Shown here piece after piece: positions 17,301 through 24,415 of a stretch of 64,000 bases of DNA. The notes under the pieces were generated by a model. It worked only from the letters and a program-made list of their open reading frames with translations, had not been told where the DNA came from and did no database searches. Positions within the stretch are counted from its first letter, which is position 1. The number at the start of each line of letters is the position of its first letter. Made by a program: the position numbers and the translations under genes. The stretch is from Embleya scabrispora DSM 41855. Lineage in GTDB: Bacteria; Actinomycetota; Actinomycetes; Streptomycetales; Streptomycetaceae. Location: the NCBI RefSeq assembly GCF_000372745.1, contig NZ_KB889689.1:1-64000 (forward strand), read 5' to 3'.

Positions 17301-18422
17301 CAGCGCATACGGTGGGCGGGCGGCGAGCACCGCGGCGAGTTGCTCCTCGCGCAGCTCGGGCGGCGCGAAGCCGAGCAGGCCCGCGCCCCAGGGCAGGTCG
17401 CCGAGCAGCGCGGCGGTCTCGGTGAGCAGCGCGCCCGCCTGTGGTCCGCGCAGCAGGGACAACGCCAGGAAGGGCAGCCCGCCCGCCCGGGCCACCGCGT
17501 GCGCGAACGCGGCCCGGTCGCTCACCCGCGTCATCGGCCCCTGTACCGGCCGCGGCCCCACGCCGTGCCGGGCGGCCGAGGCCACGTGGTCCACGATCGC
17601 CTCGCGCACCGCGCGCAGCACCCGACCGGCCGTGCCGTACCGATCCGCCAGCCGGGCGGCCGCCGCGCCGTCCTGGCCGACCGGCAACAACTCGCGGTGC
17701 AGCCCGCCCGCACCCAATGCGGCGCCGAGGTCGGCGGCCTGCTCGGCCAGTCGCGCGATCGGCAGGTCCGGCCGCCGGTAGACCCGATGGCCGCGGATCA
17801 CGACCGTTTCGCTGCCGTCCATCGCGCGCACGGCCGCCGCGACGTCGGCGGGCAGCGTGCTCTCCGCCACCAGGGCCAGCTGGGTGTCCAGCAGCACCCC
17901 GGCGGCACCACCCGCCACCGCCGCGGCGGCGGTGTGCGGACCGATCCCTCCGGCCGCCCAGACCGGGACGGAGACCCGATCGTCCGCGAGCAACTGTTGG
18001 AGCAGTACGAACGTGGTCAACTCGCCGCATCTACCGCCGCTTTCGGCGCCGCGCGCGATCACTCCCGCAGCCCCGGCGGTCACCGCCGCCCGGGCCTCCT
18101 CCGCACACGTGACCTCGACCAGGACCCGCCGCCCGGGGCCGGCGGCCGTGGGCGACCACGGCGCGTCCGGTGCCAGGAGCACCACATCCACCCGGTCGGG
18201 CAACTCGTGCGGGGCCAACCGACAACCCACCGGCACCCGAACCCCGAAGGAGGAGACCGCACACGCCTCGGTCAGCGCGTCGAGCGCCCGGTCGTGCTCT
18301 CGGCCGAGATCGAGCACCCCGAGCGCGCCGGCCCGATGCGCGGCGATCACGAGCCGGGCGTTGGGCCGGCCCAAGGGGTTCACTGCGAGGACCTGATCGC
18401 GACGCGGGGACTTCGACGTCAT
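11316..18422 (-). CDS. PKS1: tandem PfaD-like barrels-KS-AT-ACP-KR
   Basis: 2368 residues. Residues about 1-270 and 285-640 are two nitronate-monooxygenase/PfaD-like TIM barrels in tandem (ARGAESGGRCGE, then FEGTECGGHVGPR and FAGGIHD). PfaD is the trans enoyl reductase of PUFA synthases. KS (about 648-1100) has Cys852, His987 and His1027. AT (about 1258-1570) has GHSYGELAA with Ser1352. A single ACP follows (DLSVDSIKR, Ser near 1750). The KR (about 1850-2350) has TGGARGI near 2080 and the Ser/Tyr pair of FGSVAGVYGNRGQTDYAAAN. ATG 18422 is chosen because GGAGG sits just upstream; ATG 18437 overlaps that site. Gly/Ala-rich linker near 1165-1200. Confidence 0.94.
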   Translation of the reverse strand: MTSKSPRRDQVLAVNPLGRPNARLVIAAHRAGALGVLDLGREHDRALDALTEACAVSSFGVRVPVGCRLAPHELPDRVDVVLLAPDAPWSPTAAGPGRRVLVEVTCAEEARAAVTAGAAGVIARGAESGGRCGELTTFVLLQQLLADDRVSVPVWAAGGIGPHTAAAAVAGGAAGVLLDTQLALVAESTLPADVAAAVRAMDGSETVVIRGHRVYRRPDLPIARLAEQAADLGAALGAGGLHRELLPVGQDGAAAARLADRYGTAGRVLRAVREAIVDHVASAARHGVGPRPVQGPMTRVSDRAAFAHAVARAGGLPFLALSLLRGPQAGALLTETAALLGDLPWGAGLLGFAPPELREEQLAAVLAARPPYALIAGGRPDRAAPLEAAGIRTYLHVPSPGLLTQFLREGARRFVFEGTECGGHVGPRASFPLWEAQLDELLSFAERHGDAAGLDLLFAGGIHDARSAAMVAAAAAPLVERGASVGVLMGTAYLFTREAVDSGAIVPGFQAAAIECASTALVQTAPGHATRCAGTPFVAAFEATRRDLEARGVPSRQVWAELEQLNLGRLRIAGKGLRREAGALVAVDADTQRRDGMFMLGQAAVLRSGPTDVATLHREVTTGSAAWLARRVRELGGPARPAAPRPQDVAIVGMACVLPGAPDLASYWRNILAGVDAVTEVPRERWDVERYFAADAESGATARGSVRGAAPGAVPPGRTPSKWGGFVPAIAFDATGYGIPPASLAAIEPAQLLALHVASGAMADAGYGPGRAFARERTSVIFGAEAGTDLAGAYGFRALFPGYYGALPADLDDQLPSPTEDSFPGVLANVIAGRIANRLDLGGVNYTVDAACAASLAALDLACKELNTGSSDLVLCGGVDTHNGINDFLMFSSVRALSPTGRCATFDADADGIALGEGAVCVLLKRLADAERDGDRVYAVVKGVGGSSDGRSLGLTAPRPEGQRRALERAYRAAGVSPAQVGLIEAHGTGTVVGDRAELDTLTQVFTEHGATPGDCTVGSVKSQIGHTKCAAGLAGLAKAALAVHFGVRPPTLHLRRPPDSGPFVFDDRARPWPAPITERIAGVSAFGFGGTNFHAVLTGSELSGAVGPGGADAAWPAELFCFRGADREAARAALDRLAARLDTGEDLPLRGLAALADGDCGAGGRARGEAGAGAGVDGGGGAGAGAGAGAGADGGAGGDVPVQIAFVAADHADLRVKLTLARAGAIDPAGEIFHRKEADSGAMAESSGDPGAQAVGQVAFLYPGQGSQRPGMLADLFARFPELCDGLRDIDPECVRAMFPPAAFGPEARAEQSARITDTRRAQPALGVAAVALTRLLDRFGVWPDQVAGHSYGELAALWSAGVLSTRDLGWLGEVRAAAVLAAAGPEPGAMAAVQAGADRVAEVLAGIDGVALANRNTPTQTVVSGPEAALTTAIATLEGAGLSARRLPVACAFHSPVVAAAADTLTAAVADLDVRAPRIPVWSNGTAARYPDTPAEVRALIARQVAEPVRFAEQIEAMYAAGVRIFVEAGPGRALTGMVRAILGDRPHTAVACDVPGEDGLRRLLTALAEIAVAGVPVRVAGGLAGRVRPMDVAPGARPAWTVDGHLVRTADGRPVPGGLRPATPVAPLPAGAAVDPGAQAGSGRDAVLLEYLAGARAAVAAQREVLLGYLGVPGGVPEAPPAAPGPMPASLPVPVPVAATVPVEEPGGPLTREHVLAVVLDIVGTRTGYPEDMLDPALDLEADLSVDSIKRTEIIGELALRLRLSGAADPAAAVGATGAPDEALIERLAKVKTIDAIVAGVLAVGSGPGAGAGSGSGSDEQAVPEPPIGPAEPARAEPALPVADRPTRHVVECVPIEDPLLAGEADPPVGEALRGRRVVLVEDGGGIAWALADLLTAHGVVVEARARDRAESAEDRPDPAWSKVDTLVHLAALADGPDPILPDAFALLRAALVGGVRQVFLGTAGGGHFGREQVAAGPDPVPGAGLAGFARSAALEYPDRVLRVLDLDPKEEPALIARRLLAELGRTPGRADPDAPVLLGLSGERRLTLRTRPAPLPDLSPADRNALLRERLGPDAVVLLTGGARGITARAAVGLARATGCHIEVLGRTGDDGTPEPAAFADAADTPALRAALIATGVREPARIEAELTRVLNRRLVRATLAEVAEHAASVRLHVADVTDADAVRRILTGIAERHGRLDGIVHGAGVLADRLLVDKTAESCRRVFATKVAGARALVTALRTLRPTLAPPAFLAMFGSVAGVYGNRGQTDYAAANDALATLARHWAAGSQDTLAPIAERVLTIDWGPWAATGGGMVTPELAREYARRGVPLIDPEHGVRALLAELASGRGPQAVYVCLPTHGSVSG

Positions 18423-18613
18423 GGGGAGTGCCTCCATCCGGGGAACCGTGCGGCGAAAGGACGGTGGGGGAATGGGCGCGCGAATTCGTTTCCGGGCACG
18501 GTGAATCGCCGCATCGATGCCGATGTCGGGACGTATCCGGCAGTCGAAAGTGGTACGGAATCGAAATATCGGCCGTAGTCGAAACGCTGGGCCGTATCGT
18601 TGTTTTCGGACAT
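18419..18613 (-). CDS. Possible 64-residue leader protein coupled to PKS1
   Basis: ATG 18613 opens a 64-codon frame beginning MSENNDTAQRFDYGRYF, rich in aromatic residues and Arg. It ends in a TGA that overlaps the PKS1 ATG (ATGA), matching every other junction in the operon, and the PKS1 ribosome site lies inside it. Against it: third-position GC is clearly lower than in neighbouring genes, no ribosome site precedes its ATG, and a TTGACA-like element lies at its start, so the region may simply be promoter and leader mRNA. No domain recognised. Confidence 0.35.
   Translation of the reverse strand: MSENNDTAQRFDYGRYFDSVPLSTAGYVPTSASMRRFTVPGNEFARPFPHRPFAARFPGWRHSP
18541..18587. promoter_or_regulatory. 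Three TCGAAA direct repeats upstream of PKS1
   Basis: TCGAAA occurs at 18544, 18561 and 18579, i.e. 17 and 18 bp apart. The first is within CAGTCGAAAG and the last within GTCGAAACGC; both 10-mers also occur, in the same order, upstream of LysR-1 (130-139 and 229-238). Shared, helically spaced elements between the two LysR-flanked ends suggest a common regulator site, possibly LysR. This is inference from sequence repetition only. Confidence 0.4.
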
Positions 18614-18883
18614 CCAGGTGTCAACGACGAACCGGCCGCCGGACCCGGCTCGGGAAAACTCGGGCAAACGCCTCTCGGGCCCGGTCCGCCCAGTCGACAC
18701 CGCCCGATCGGGCCGTCGGACCGGCTTCGGTCAAGGGGGTGGGCGGCCCCGAACCTTGCCCACTCGGCATACACCGATGCCGTGATGATCCGGCCGAATC
18801 GGGGTAACGGCCGAACCCGACAAGCGAATTGCCCGTTTTCGCACCCTGCCGTTATGGCCGGCGTGACCGTTATGGTGCGGCGC
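18614..18883. other. Divergent control region between PKS1 and LysR-2
   Basis: Together with the possible leader ORF, about 460 bp separate the divergent PKS1 and LysR-2 starts. A minus-strand TTGACA lies at about 18619-18624. No second convincing gene is present. LysR-2 has further in-frame ATG codons at 18854 and 18872 in this stretch. Confidence 0.5.
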
Positions 18884-19771
18884 GTGACCCTCCAGCAGCT
18901 GCGCTACCTCGTCGCCGTCGCGAACTTCGGCACCATGACCGCGGCAGCGGAAGCCCTCTACGTCGCCCAGTCCGCGCTGTCCCGGGCGCTCAAGGCACTC
19001 GAACACGAGCTGGGCGCCGAACTGTTCGTGCGCGAGGGCCGGACGGTGGGACTGACCGCCGAGGGCTCGCGAGTGGTCCGGCTCGCCCGTACCGTGCTCG
19101 ACACCGTCACCGCGATCGAGGACATCGGCCGGGCGGCCGGCCCGGAGTCCGAGCCGACCCTGACCGTGGCCACCACCTCCACCCTCGCGATCGGGCATGT
19201 CGCCCGACTGGTGTCGGCGTTCACCGCCGAGCACCCCGAGGCGCCGATCGAGGTGACCCGGTACGACGGGCGCGAGGGGGTGCTCGGCGCGGTACGAGCG
19301 GGCAGCGCCGCGATCGGGGTGGCCGACGCGCCGGGCCCCGGCGACCTGCGTACCTACCGGCTCGCCGTGGCGGAGGTGGTGCTCGTCTCGCCGCTGCACA
19401 CCCGGCTGCCCGACCCGGTGCCCTGGAGCGCGTTCGACGGCCTGCCGATGGTGCTGCCCGGACGCGGCAGCGAACGGCGCTCCCAGTTCGAGGCGATGTT
19501 CGCCGAGATGGGCGTGCGGCCGATCGCCCGCTGCGAGCACAACGACCGGGTCAACTGGGTCGCCGGCGTGCTCAACGGCGAGGGCTCGCTGCTGTGGTAC
19601 CGCGACGTCGCCGAGGACGTCTTCGGCGACTCGGCCTCGATCCGCTCACTCGACCCACCACTGCGCCGCGGCATCATGCTGGTCTGCCGAGAGGACGCCC
19701 GGGAGCGCTCGGCCCGCCTGTTCATCCACCTGGCCCGCCGAGGCGGCGTCAGCGAACCGGACGCGGACTGA
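18884..19771 (+). CDS. LysR-family transcriptional regulator (LysR-2)
   Basis: 295 residues from the GTG chosen to match LysR-1, whose first residues (MTLQQLRYL) are identical. In-frame ATGs at 18872 and 18854 are alternatives, as no strong ribosome site decides. Winged HTH at about 1-60 (TMTAAAEALYVAQSALSRALKALE), then the effector-binding domain. It diverges from the PKS operon, the classic layout for a LysR protein controlling its neighbour, and converges on the beta-galactosidase gene 30 bp away. Together with LysR-1 it brackets the cluster. Confidence 0.92.
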   Translation: MTLQQLRYLVAVANFGTMTAAAEALYVAQSALSRALKALEHELGAELFVREGRTVGLTAEGSRVVRLARTVLDTVTAIEDIGRAAGPESEPTLTVATTSTLAIGHVARLVSAFTAEHPEAPIEVTRYDGREGVLGAVRAGSAAIGVADAPGPGDLRTYRLAVAEVVLVSPLHTRLPDPVPWSAFDGLPMVLPGRGSERRSQFEAMFAEMGVRPIARCEHNDRVNWVAGVLNGEGSLLWYRDVAEDVFGDSASIRSLDPPLRRGIMLVCREDARERSARLFIHLARRGGVSEPDAD

Positions 19772-19800
19772 ACGAGCCGGCCCCGCGCCCGAGGCCCGTC

Positions 19801-21588
19801 CTACGCGATCGGCGCCGCCGCGGGCTCGCCGAGATCGGGCGTGTCCACGAACGAGACCTGCGCCGCGCCGGGGCCGTGCAGTTCCAGCACGGTCACCGTG
19901 TTCGCCCCCGCCCGCAACACCGGAGCCGGGACGTACAGCGTGCGCTGCGGCCCCGCCGACCAGTAGCGGCCGAGCAGGAAGCCGTTGATCCAGACCAGAC
20001 CCTTGGTCCACCCGTCCAGCCGGACGAACGTGTCCCCGACCGTCTCCACCTCGAACGTGCCCGAGCGCAGCACCGGTACGCCCGCCGGAATCGGCCCGGC
20101 GGCGTCCGGCAACATCGGGCCGCCCGGCATGTCCAGCGGCAGCGGGTACATCTGCCAGCCGAACAGACTCTGCCGTTCCAGCCGGACACCCCGGGTGATG
20201 CCCTTGCGGTCGTGCAACCCGGACCCGTAGTTGACCCGGCCGCAGTTCTCCACCAGCAGATCCAGCCGCGCACCGCCCGCGGGAATGGCCAACTCGCACG
20301 AGGCCGAGCCGCCCTCGCTCCGGTCGAGCACCGCGACCGGCACCCCGTCCAGGAACACCTGGGCCCGGTCGGCCAGCCCGTCCACGTGCAGCGGCGCCGC
20401 CTCGCGCGGGCCGCTGACCCAGGTGCGATACAGCACGAAGCCGTATGCCTGGTCGAGCTCCTCCATGGTGAGCGTGCCGGGCGAGTACACCGGCGCGGAC
20501 AGGTCCTCGACGTGCGCGAGCAGTGCCGCCGCCGAGGGCAGCGCGACCTCGCCGAGCTTGATCCGCGGCGGCAGCGCCGGCGGCGGTTCGGCCGGCAGCG
20601 GCGCGTAGCGCCCGATCACCTCGCGGAAGGCCCAGTACTTCTCGGTGAGCTCGCCCGCCTCGCCGATCGCCGCGTCGTAGTCGTAGCTGGTCACCGTCGG
20701 CTGATAGACGCCCTCGACCTCGTTGGCGCCGTTCATCAGCCCGAAGTTGGTGCCGCCGTGCGCCATGTACAGGTTGACCGACCCGCCGGCCGCGAGCATG
20801 TCGTCCAGGACGCCCGCCGCATCCGCCGCGTCCCGTACGTGGTGCGGATCGCGCCAGTGGTCGAACCAGCCGTTCCAGAACTCCATGCACACCGGTGGCC
20901 CGTCCGGCGACCAGCGGCGCAACATCGCGAACGCCTCGTCCGCGCGCGAGCCGAAGTTGACCGTCGGCAACACCCCGGCCACGGTCCCGCCTTGGAGCAT
21001 CGGCTCGGTGGGCCCGTCGGAGGTGAACAACAACCCGTTCGCGCCCCGCCGGCGCAATGCCTCGACCAGGTGCCGCAGGTAGGCGACGTCGTTGCCGTAG
21101 CTGCCGTACTCGTTCTCCACCTGGAGCGCGATCACCGGCCCGCCGTGCTCCGCGAGCAGCGGCTCCAGCAGCGGCATCACCGCGTCCAGGTAGCGGTCCA
21201 CGGCGGCCAGGAAGGGCGGGTGGGCGCAGCGCAACCGCATCCCCGGGTCCTTGAGCAGCCACGCGGGCAGGCCGCCGAATTCCCACTCGGCGCAGATGTA
21301 GGGACCCGGCCGAACGATCGCCTTGAGGCCGTGCCGCTCGGCCGCGCGCAGGAACGCGACCAGGTCGTTGCCGCCGGTGAAGTCGAAGTGCCCGGGGGTG
21401 GGCTCGTGCAGGTTCCAGGCGACGTAGGTCTCGACCGTGTTCAGGCCCATTCCGCGCAGCCGGGCGAGCCGGTCGTTCCACTGCTCGGGGTGGACGCGGA
21501 AGTAGTGCAGGGCACCGGAGAGCATTCGAAACGGCCTGCCGTCGAGGGTGAAGCCGTCTCGACTCGGGACGAGGCTGGGGGTGGTCAA
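19801..21588 (-). CDS. Beta-galactosidase, glycoside hydrolase family 35
   Basis: 595 residues. The N-terminal TIM barrel contains the GH35 signature RPGPYICAEWEFGGLPAWL (93-111), acid/base Glu160 in QVENEYGSYG and nucleophile Glu236 in CMEFWNGWFDHW. The C-terminal half holds beta-sandwich domains with a final jelly roll. TTG start at 21588 with GAGGAG just upstream. There is no signal peptide, so it is likely intracellular and hydrolyses galactosides imported by the divergent ABC transporter. An AraC regulator sits at the far end of that transporter operon. Confidence 0.94.
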   Translation of the reverse strand: MTTPSLVPSRDGFTLDGRPFRMLSGALHYFRVHPEQWNDRLARLRGMGLNTVETYVAWNLHEPTPGHFDFTGGNDLVAFLRAAERHGLKAIVRPGPYICAEWEFGGLPAWLLKDPGMRLRCAHPPFLAAVDRYLDAVMPLLEPLLAEHGGPVIALQVENEYGSYGNDVAYLRHLVEALRRRGANGLLFTSDGPTEPMLQGGTVAGVLPTVNFGSRADEAFAMLRRWSPDGPPVCMEFWNGWFDHWRDPHHVRDAADAAGVLDDMLAAGGSVNLYMAHGGTNFGLMNGANEVEGVYQPTVTSYDYDAAIGEAGELTEKYWAFREVIGRYAPLPAEPPPALPPRIKLGEVALPSAAALLAHVEDLSAPVYSPGTLTMEELDQAYGFVLYRTWVSGPREAAPLHVDGLADRAQVFLDGVPVAVLDRSEGGSASCELAIPAGGARLDLLVENCGRVNYGSGLHDRKGITRGVRLERQSLFGWQMYPLPLDMPGGPMLPDAAGPIPAGVPVLRSGTFEVETVGDTFVRLDGWTKGLVWINGFLLGRYWSAGPQRTLYVPAPVLRAGANTVTVLELHGPGAAQVSFVDTPDLGEPAAAPIA

Positions 21589-21939
21589 GACGCTCCTCGG
21601 GCAGATCCGTGCGGTGGGTCCGGTTCATCGTGCACGAGGCGCGCGACCCGAACATGCACTCTTCTGCGCGGCGTCGTGGACTTTTGTACACCCACCGACC
21701 TGCCGGTACGAGGCTCTCACCTGGCTGGATACTCTCTGGTTCACCCACCTTGCCATCCGGTGACCACGCGCTTGGACTTTTCTTGCGGATCATCTCGACA
21801 AAAGCACAAGCCCGGCGGCAACCCGTTGACGCCTTGTCGGGGAGGGCACATGATCGGCGGCCAAGACAGCCTCCACTGCCTCCGACCACGTGCCGGGCTC
21901 CGTCGAGCCCTGCCCATTTCCCGAAGGGACGGCCACCTC
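21589..21939. promoter_or_regulatory. Divergent promoter region, GH35 / sugar ABC operon
   Basis: This 351-bp gap holds no gene. TGGACTTTT occurs twice in direct orientation (21677-21685 and 21773-21781), 96 bp (about nine helical turns) apart, and the inverted core ACAAAAG occurs at 21798-21804. These are plausible sites for the AraC-type regulator at 25373, which would control both directions. Experimental binding is not implied. Confidence 0.45.
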
Positions 21940-23346
21940 ATGTGGGGTAGCAACCGCGCTTCGCGCTCGTCGCTGCGCGCCGCTTCGCGCTCCTCGCGCC
22001 GAGGCCGCCAGACGGCCCGCCACGCCGCCGTCGCGGTCACGATCGCGGCCCTGACCGCGCTCACCGCCTGCGGCTCCGATTCGGACTCCGACAAGACCGA
22101 CAAGGCGGCACAGGGCGACAAGGCACCCGGGGGCCAGGGCGGCGGCACCGCCCAGCTCGACTTCTGGGGCTGGAACCCGGCCTACGAGAAGGCCGTGACC
22201 GCGTTCAACGCCGCGCACCCCGACATCCACGTCAACTACAACAAGGTCGAGCCGGGCTCCAAGGGCGGCTACGCCAAGATGCTCGCCGCGGTGAAGGCGA
22301 ACAACGCGCCGTGCCTGGCGCAGATGGGCTACGAGACGCTGCCCAGCTTCCTGGTCGAAGGCGCGCTCCAGGACGTGGACAAGGAGGCCGCGGCGGTCAA
22401 GTCCAAGTACTCGGCCGGCGCCTGGTCGCAGATGAGCGTCGCGGGCAAGACCTACGGGATCCCGGTGGACACCGGCCCGGTGGCGATGTTCTACCGCACC
22501 GACGTGTTCGCCAAGAACGGCCTGACCCCGCCCAAGACCTGGGACGAGTTCGCGCAGCAGGCCGACAAGGTGCACACCGCCGACCCGGCGGTGGCCTACT
22601 CGGCCTTCGGCGGCAACGACCCGTGGTGGTACGCGGGTATGGCCTGGCAGAACGGCGGGAGCTGGTTCAAGCCCGAGGGCGACACCTGGAAGGTCTCGCT
22701 GACCGAGCCCGGCACGCAGAAGGTCACCCAGTACTGGCAGCAGTTGCTGGACAAGAAGGTCGTCTCGTCCGATCCGACCTTCACCCCCGACTGGTACAAG
22801 CGCTTCGGCGACGGCAGCGTGGCCAGCTATGTCGGCCCGGTGTGGTTCACCGCGCTGCTGGAGGAGAACGCCAAGGACGCGGCGGGCAAGTGGGCGGTCG
22901 CGCCGATGCCGCAGTGGGACGCGACCGGCAAGACCACCGGCAACATCGGCGGCTCCGGCACGGCCGTGCTCAAGGGCTGCAAGAACACCAAGGCCGCGGT
23001 CACCTTCGCGGACTGGATGAGCAGCGACACCGCGAGCCTGACCACGCTGGTCAAGGACGCGGGCATCTACCCGGCAGCCACGTCCGGCGCGAGCCTGGAC
23101 GCGATGCAGCAGCCGTCGGCGTACTTCGGCAACGCGAAGATCTACGACATCTTCAAGGAGTCCGCCGCCCAGGCCCCGGCCGGCTGGCAGTGGGGTCCCA
23201 CGATGACCCAGGTCTCCGCCGACCTGACCGACCGGGTCGGCAAGGCCGGCGCCGGCAACGGCAAGCTCGCCGACGCGCTGACCGGCGTCCAGGGCACCAC
23301 GATCAAGGCCATCCAGGACAAGGGCCTGAAGGCCGCCGCGGGCTGA
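21940..23346 (+). CDS. Sugar ABC transporter substrate-binding lipoprotein
   Basis: 468 residues. An Arg-rich n-region and hydrophobic core lead to lipobox LTAC with acylated Cys44, then an Asp/Ser/Lys-rich spacer. The mature part is a family 1 (MalE-like) solute-binding protein: QLDFWGWNPAYEKAVTAFNAAHPDIHV, then YGIPVDTGPVAMFYRTDVF and TWDEF. ATG 21940 was chosen for the signal peptide. First gene of an operon with two permeases; by position it binds a galactoside or oligosaccharide handled by the divergent GH35 enzyme. Confidence 0.94.
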   Translation: MWGSNRASRSSLRAASRSSRRGRQTARHAAVAVTIAALTALTACGSDSDSDKTDKAAQGDKAPGGQGGGTAQLDFWGWNPAYEKAVTAFNAAHPDIHVNYNKVEPGSKGGYAKMLAAVKANNAPCLAQMGYETLPSFLVEGALQDVDKEAAAVKSKYSAGAWSQMSVAGKTYGIPVDTGPVAMFYRTDVFAKNGLTPPKTWDEFAQQADKVHTADPAVAYSAFGGNDPWWYAGMAWQNGGSWFKPEGDTWKVSLTEPGTQKVTQYWQQLLDKKVVSSDPTFTPDWYKRFGDGSVASYVGPVWFTALLEENAKDAAGKWAVAPMPQWDATGKTTGNIGGSGTAVLKGCKNTKAAVTFADWMSSDTASLTTLVKDAGIYPAATSGASLDAMQQPSAYFGNAKIYDIFKESAAQAPAGWQWGPTMTQVSADLTDRVGKAGAGNGKLADALTGVQGTTIKAIQDKGLKAAAG

Positions 23347-23443
23347 CCCGCCGTCACCACCCCGACGCCACAGGCAGTCCGCACGTGTCCCGCCGTCCGC
23401 GCGTCACCTCGCGCGCGACGGCGGGCACGCCGCCGTCGGGCCC

Positions 23444-23486
23444 ATCCCACTCCACCCCGTTCCACCCATTCCACCCGTTCCATCCA
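23444..23486. repeat. Imperfect 9-10 bp tandem repeats (CCATTCCACC-like)
   Basis: In the gap between binding protein and first permease, units related to TTCCACCCA/G recur about four times. They lie just before the permease ribosome site. They may be a simple-sequence spacer; no hairpin is evident. Confidence 0.4.
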
Positions 23487-23500
23487 CCGGGAGCCCGCCC

Positions 23501-24415
23501 TTGAGCGCACCGATCCCGCGGCGCAAGCGCCGGCGGTCCGCACCCCTGATGTTCCTCGCGCCGTTCGGCGTGCTGTTCGCCGCGATGTACGCGGTCCCCG
23601 TCGGCTACGCGATCGTCGAGAGCCTGCACAAGGTGCAGCGCTCCGGCCTGGGTCTGACCCCACCGAAGCGGGTGTACGCGGGATTCGAGAACTACACCAA
23701 GGCACTGCACGACGACGCGCTGTGGCACGGCGTGGGCCGGGTACTGCTGTTCGGCGCGGTCCAGGTGCCGGTGATGCTCGGCCTCGCGCTGGTGCTCGCC
23801 CTGCTCCTGGACGCGAAGTCGGCCCGGCTCAAGGGCTTCTTCCGCACCGCCTACTTCCTGCCCTACGCGATTCCCGGTGTGATCGCCACCATCCTGTGGG
23901 CCTTCCTGTACATGCCGCGCTCCAGTCCGGTGGTGAGCATGCTCGACGCGGTCGGCCTGCCGTCCGACTTCCTCGGCGAGGACGCGGTGTTGTGGTCGAT
24001 CGCGAACGTGGTCACCTGGACCTGGACCGGCTACAACATGCTGGTCATCTACTCCGCGCTCCAGGCCATCCCGCAAGAGCTGTACGAGGCGGCCGAGTTG
24101 GACGGATGCGGCCCGTGGCGCACCGCGTGGCGGATCAAGGTGCCGCTGGTGGCCCCGGCGATCGCGCTGACCACCGTGTTCTCGGTGATCGGCACGCTCC
24201 AGCTCTACACCGAACCGCGCGTGTTGCGACCGCTGACCTCGTCCCTGGACGCGGACTACACCCCGATCATGTCCGCGTACCACAAGGCGGTCGAGAACAA
24301 CGACTACGGGCAGGGCGCCGCGGTCTCGGTGTTGCTCGCGCTGGGCACGTGCCTGTTGTCCTTCGCGGTCCTCAAGCTCTCCGCCCGGCTCACGAACGGC
24401 AGGTCCTCGCTGTGA
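23501..24415 (+). CDS. Sugar ABC transporter permease (MalF-like)
   Basis: 304 residues with six predicted membrane helices after a basic N-terminus (RRKRRR). The cytoplasmic EAA loop, EAAELDGCGPWRTAWRIKVPLVAP, is the contact site for the ATPase. TTG start with GGGAG 9 nt upstream. Its TGA overlaps the next start. No ATP-binding subunit is encoded nearby; in streptomycetes a shared ATPase such as MsiK commonly energises such importers. Confidence 0.93.
   Translation: MSAPIPRRKRRRSAPLMFLAPFGVLFAAMYAVPVGYAIVESLHKVQRSGLGLTPPKRVYAGFENYTKALHDDALWHGVGRVLLFGAVQVPVMLGLALVLALLLDAKSARLKGFFRTAYFLPYAIPGVIATILWAFLYMPRSSPVVSMLDAVGLPSDFLGEDAVLWSIANVVTWTWTGYNMLVIYSALQAIPQELYEAAELDGCGPWRTAWRIKVPLVAPAIALTTVFSVIGTLQLYTEPRVLRPLTSSLDADYTPIMSAYHKAVENNDYGQGAAVSVLLALGTCLLSFAVLKLSARLTNGRSSL

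Noticed and set aside
18423..18437. ATG 18437 as the PKS1 start
   Set aside because: That ATG overlaps the GGAGG ribosome site that serves ATG 18422.
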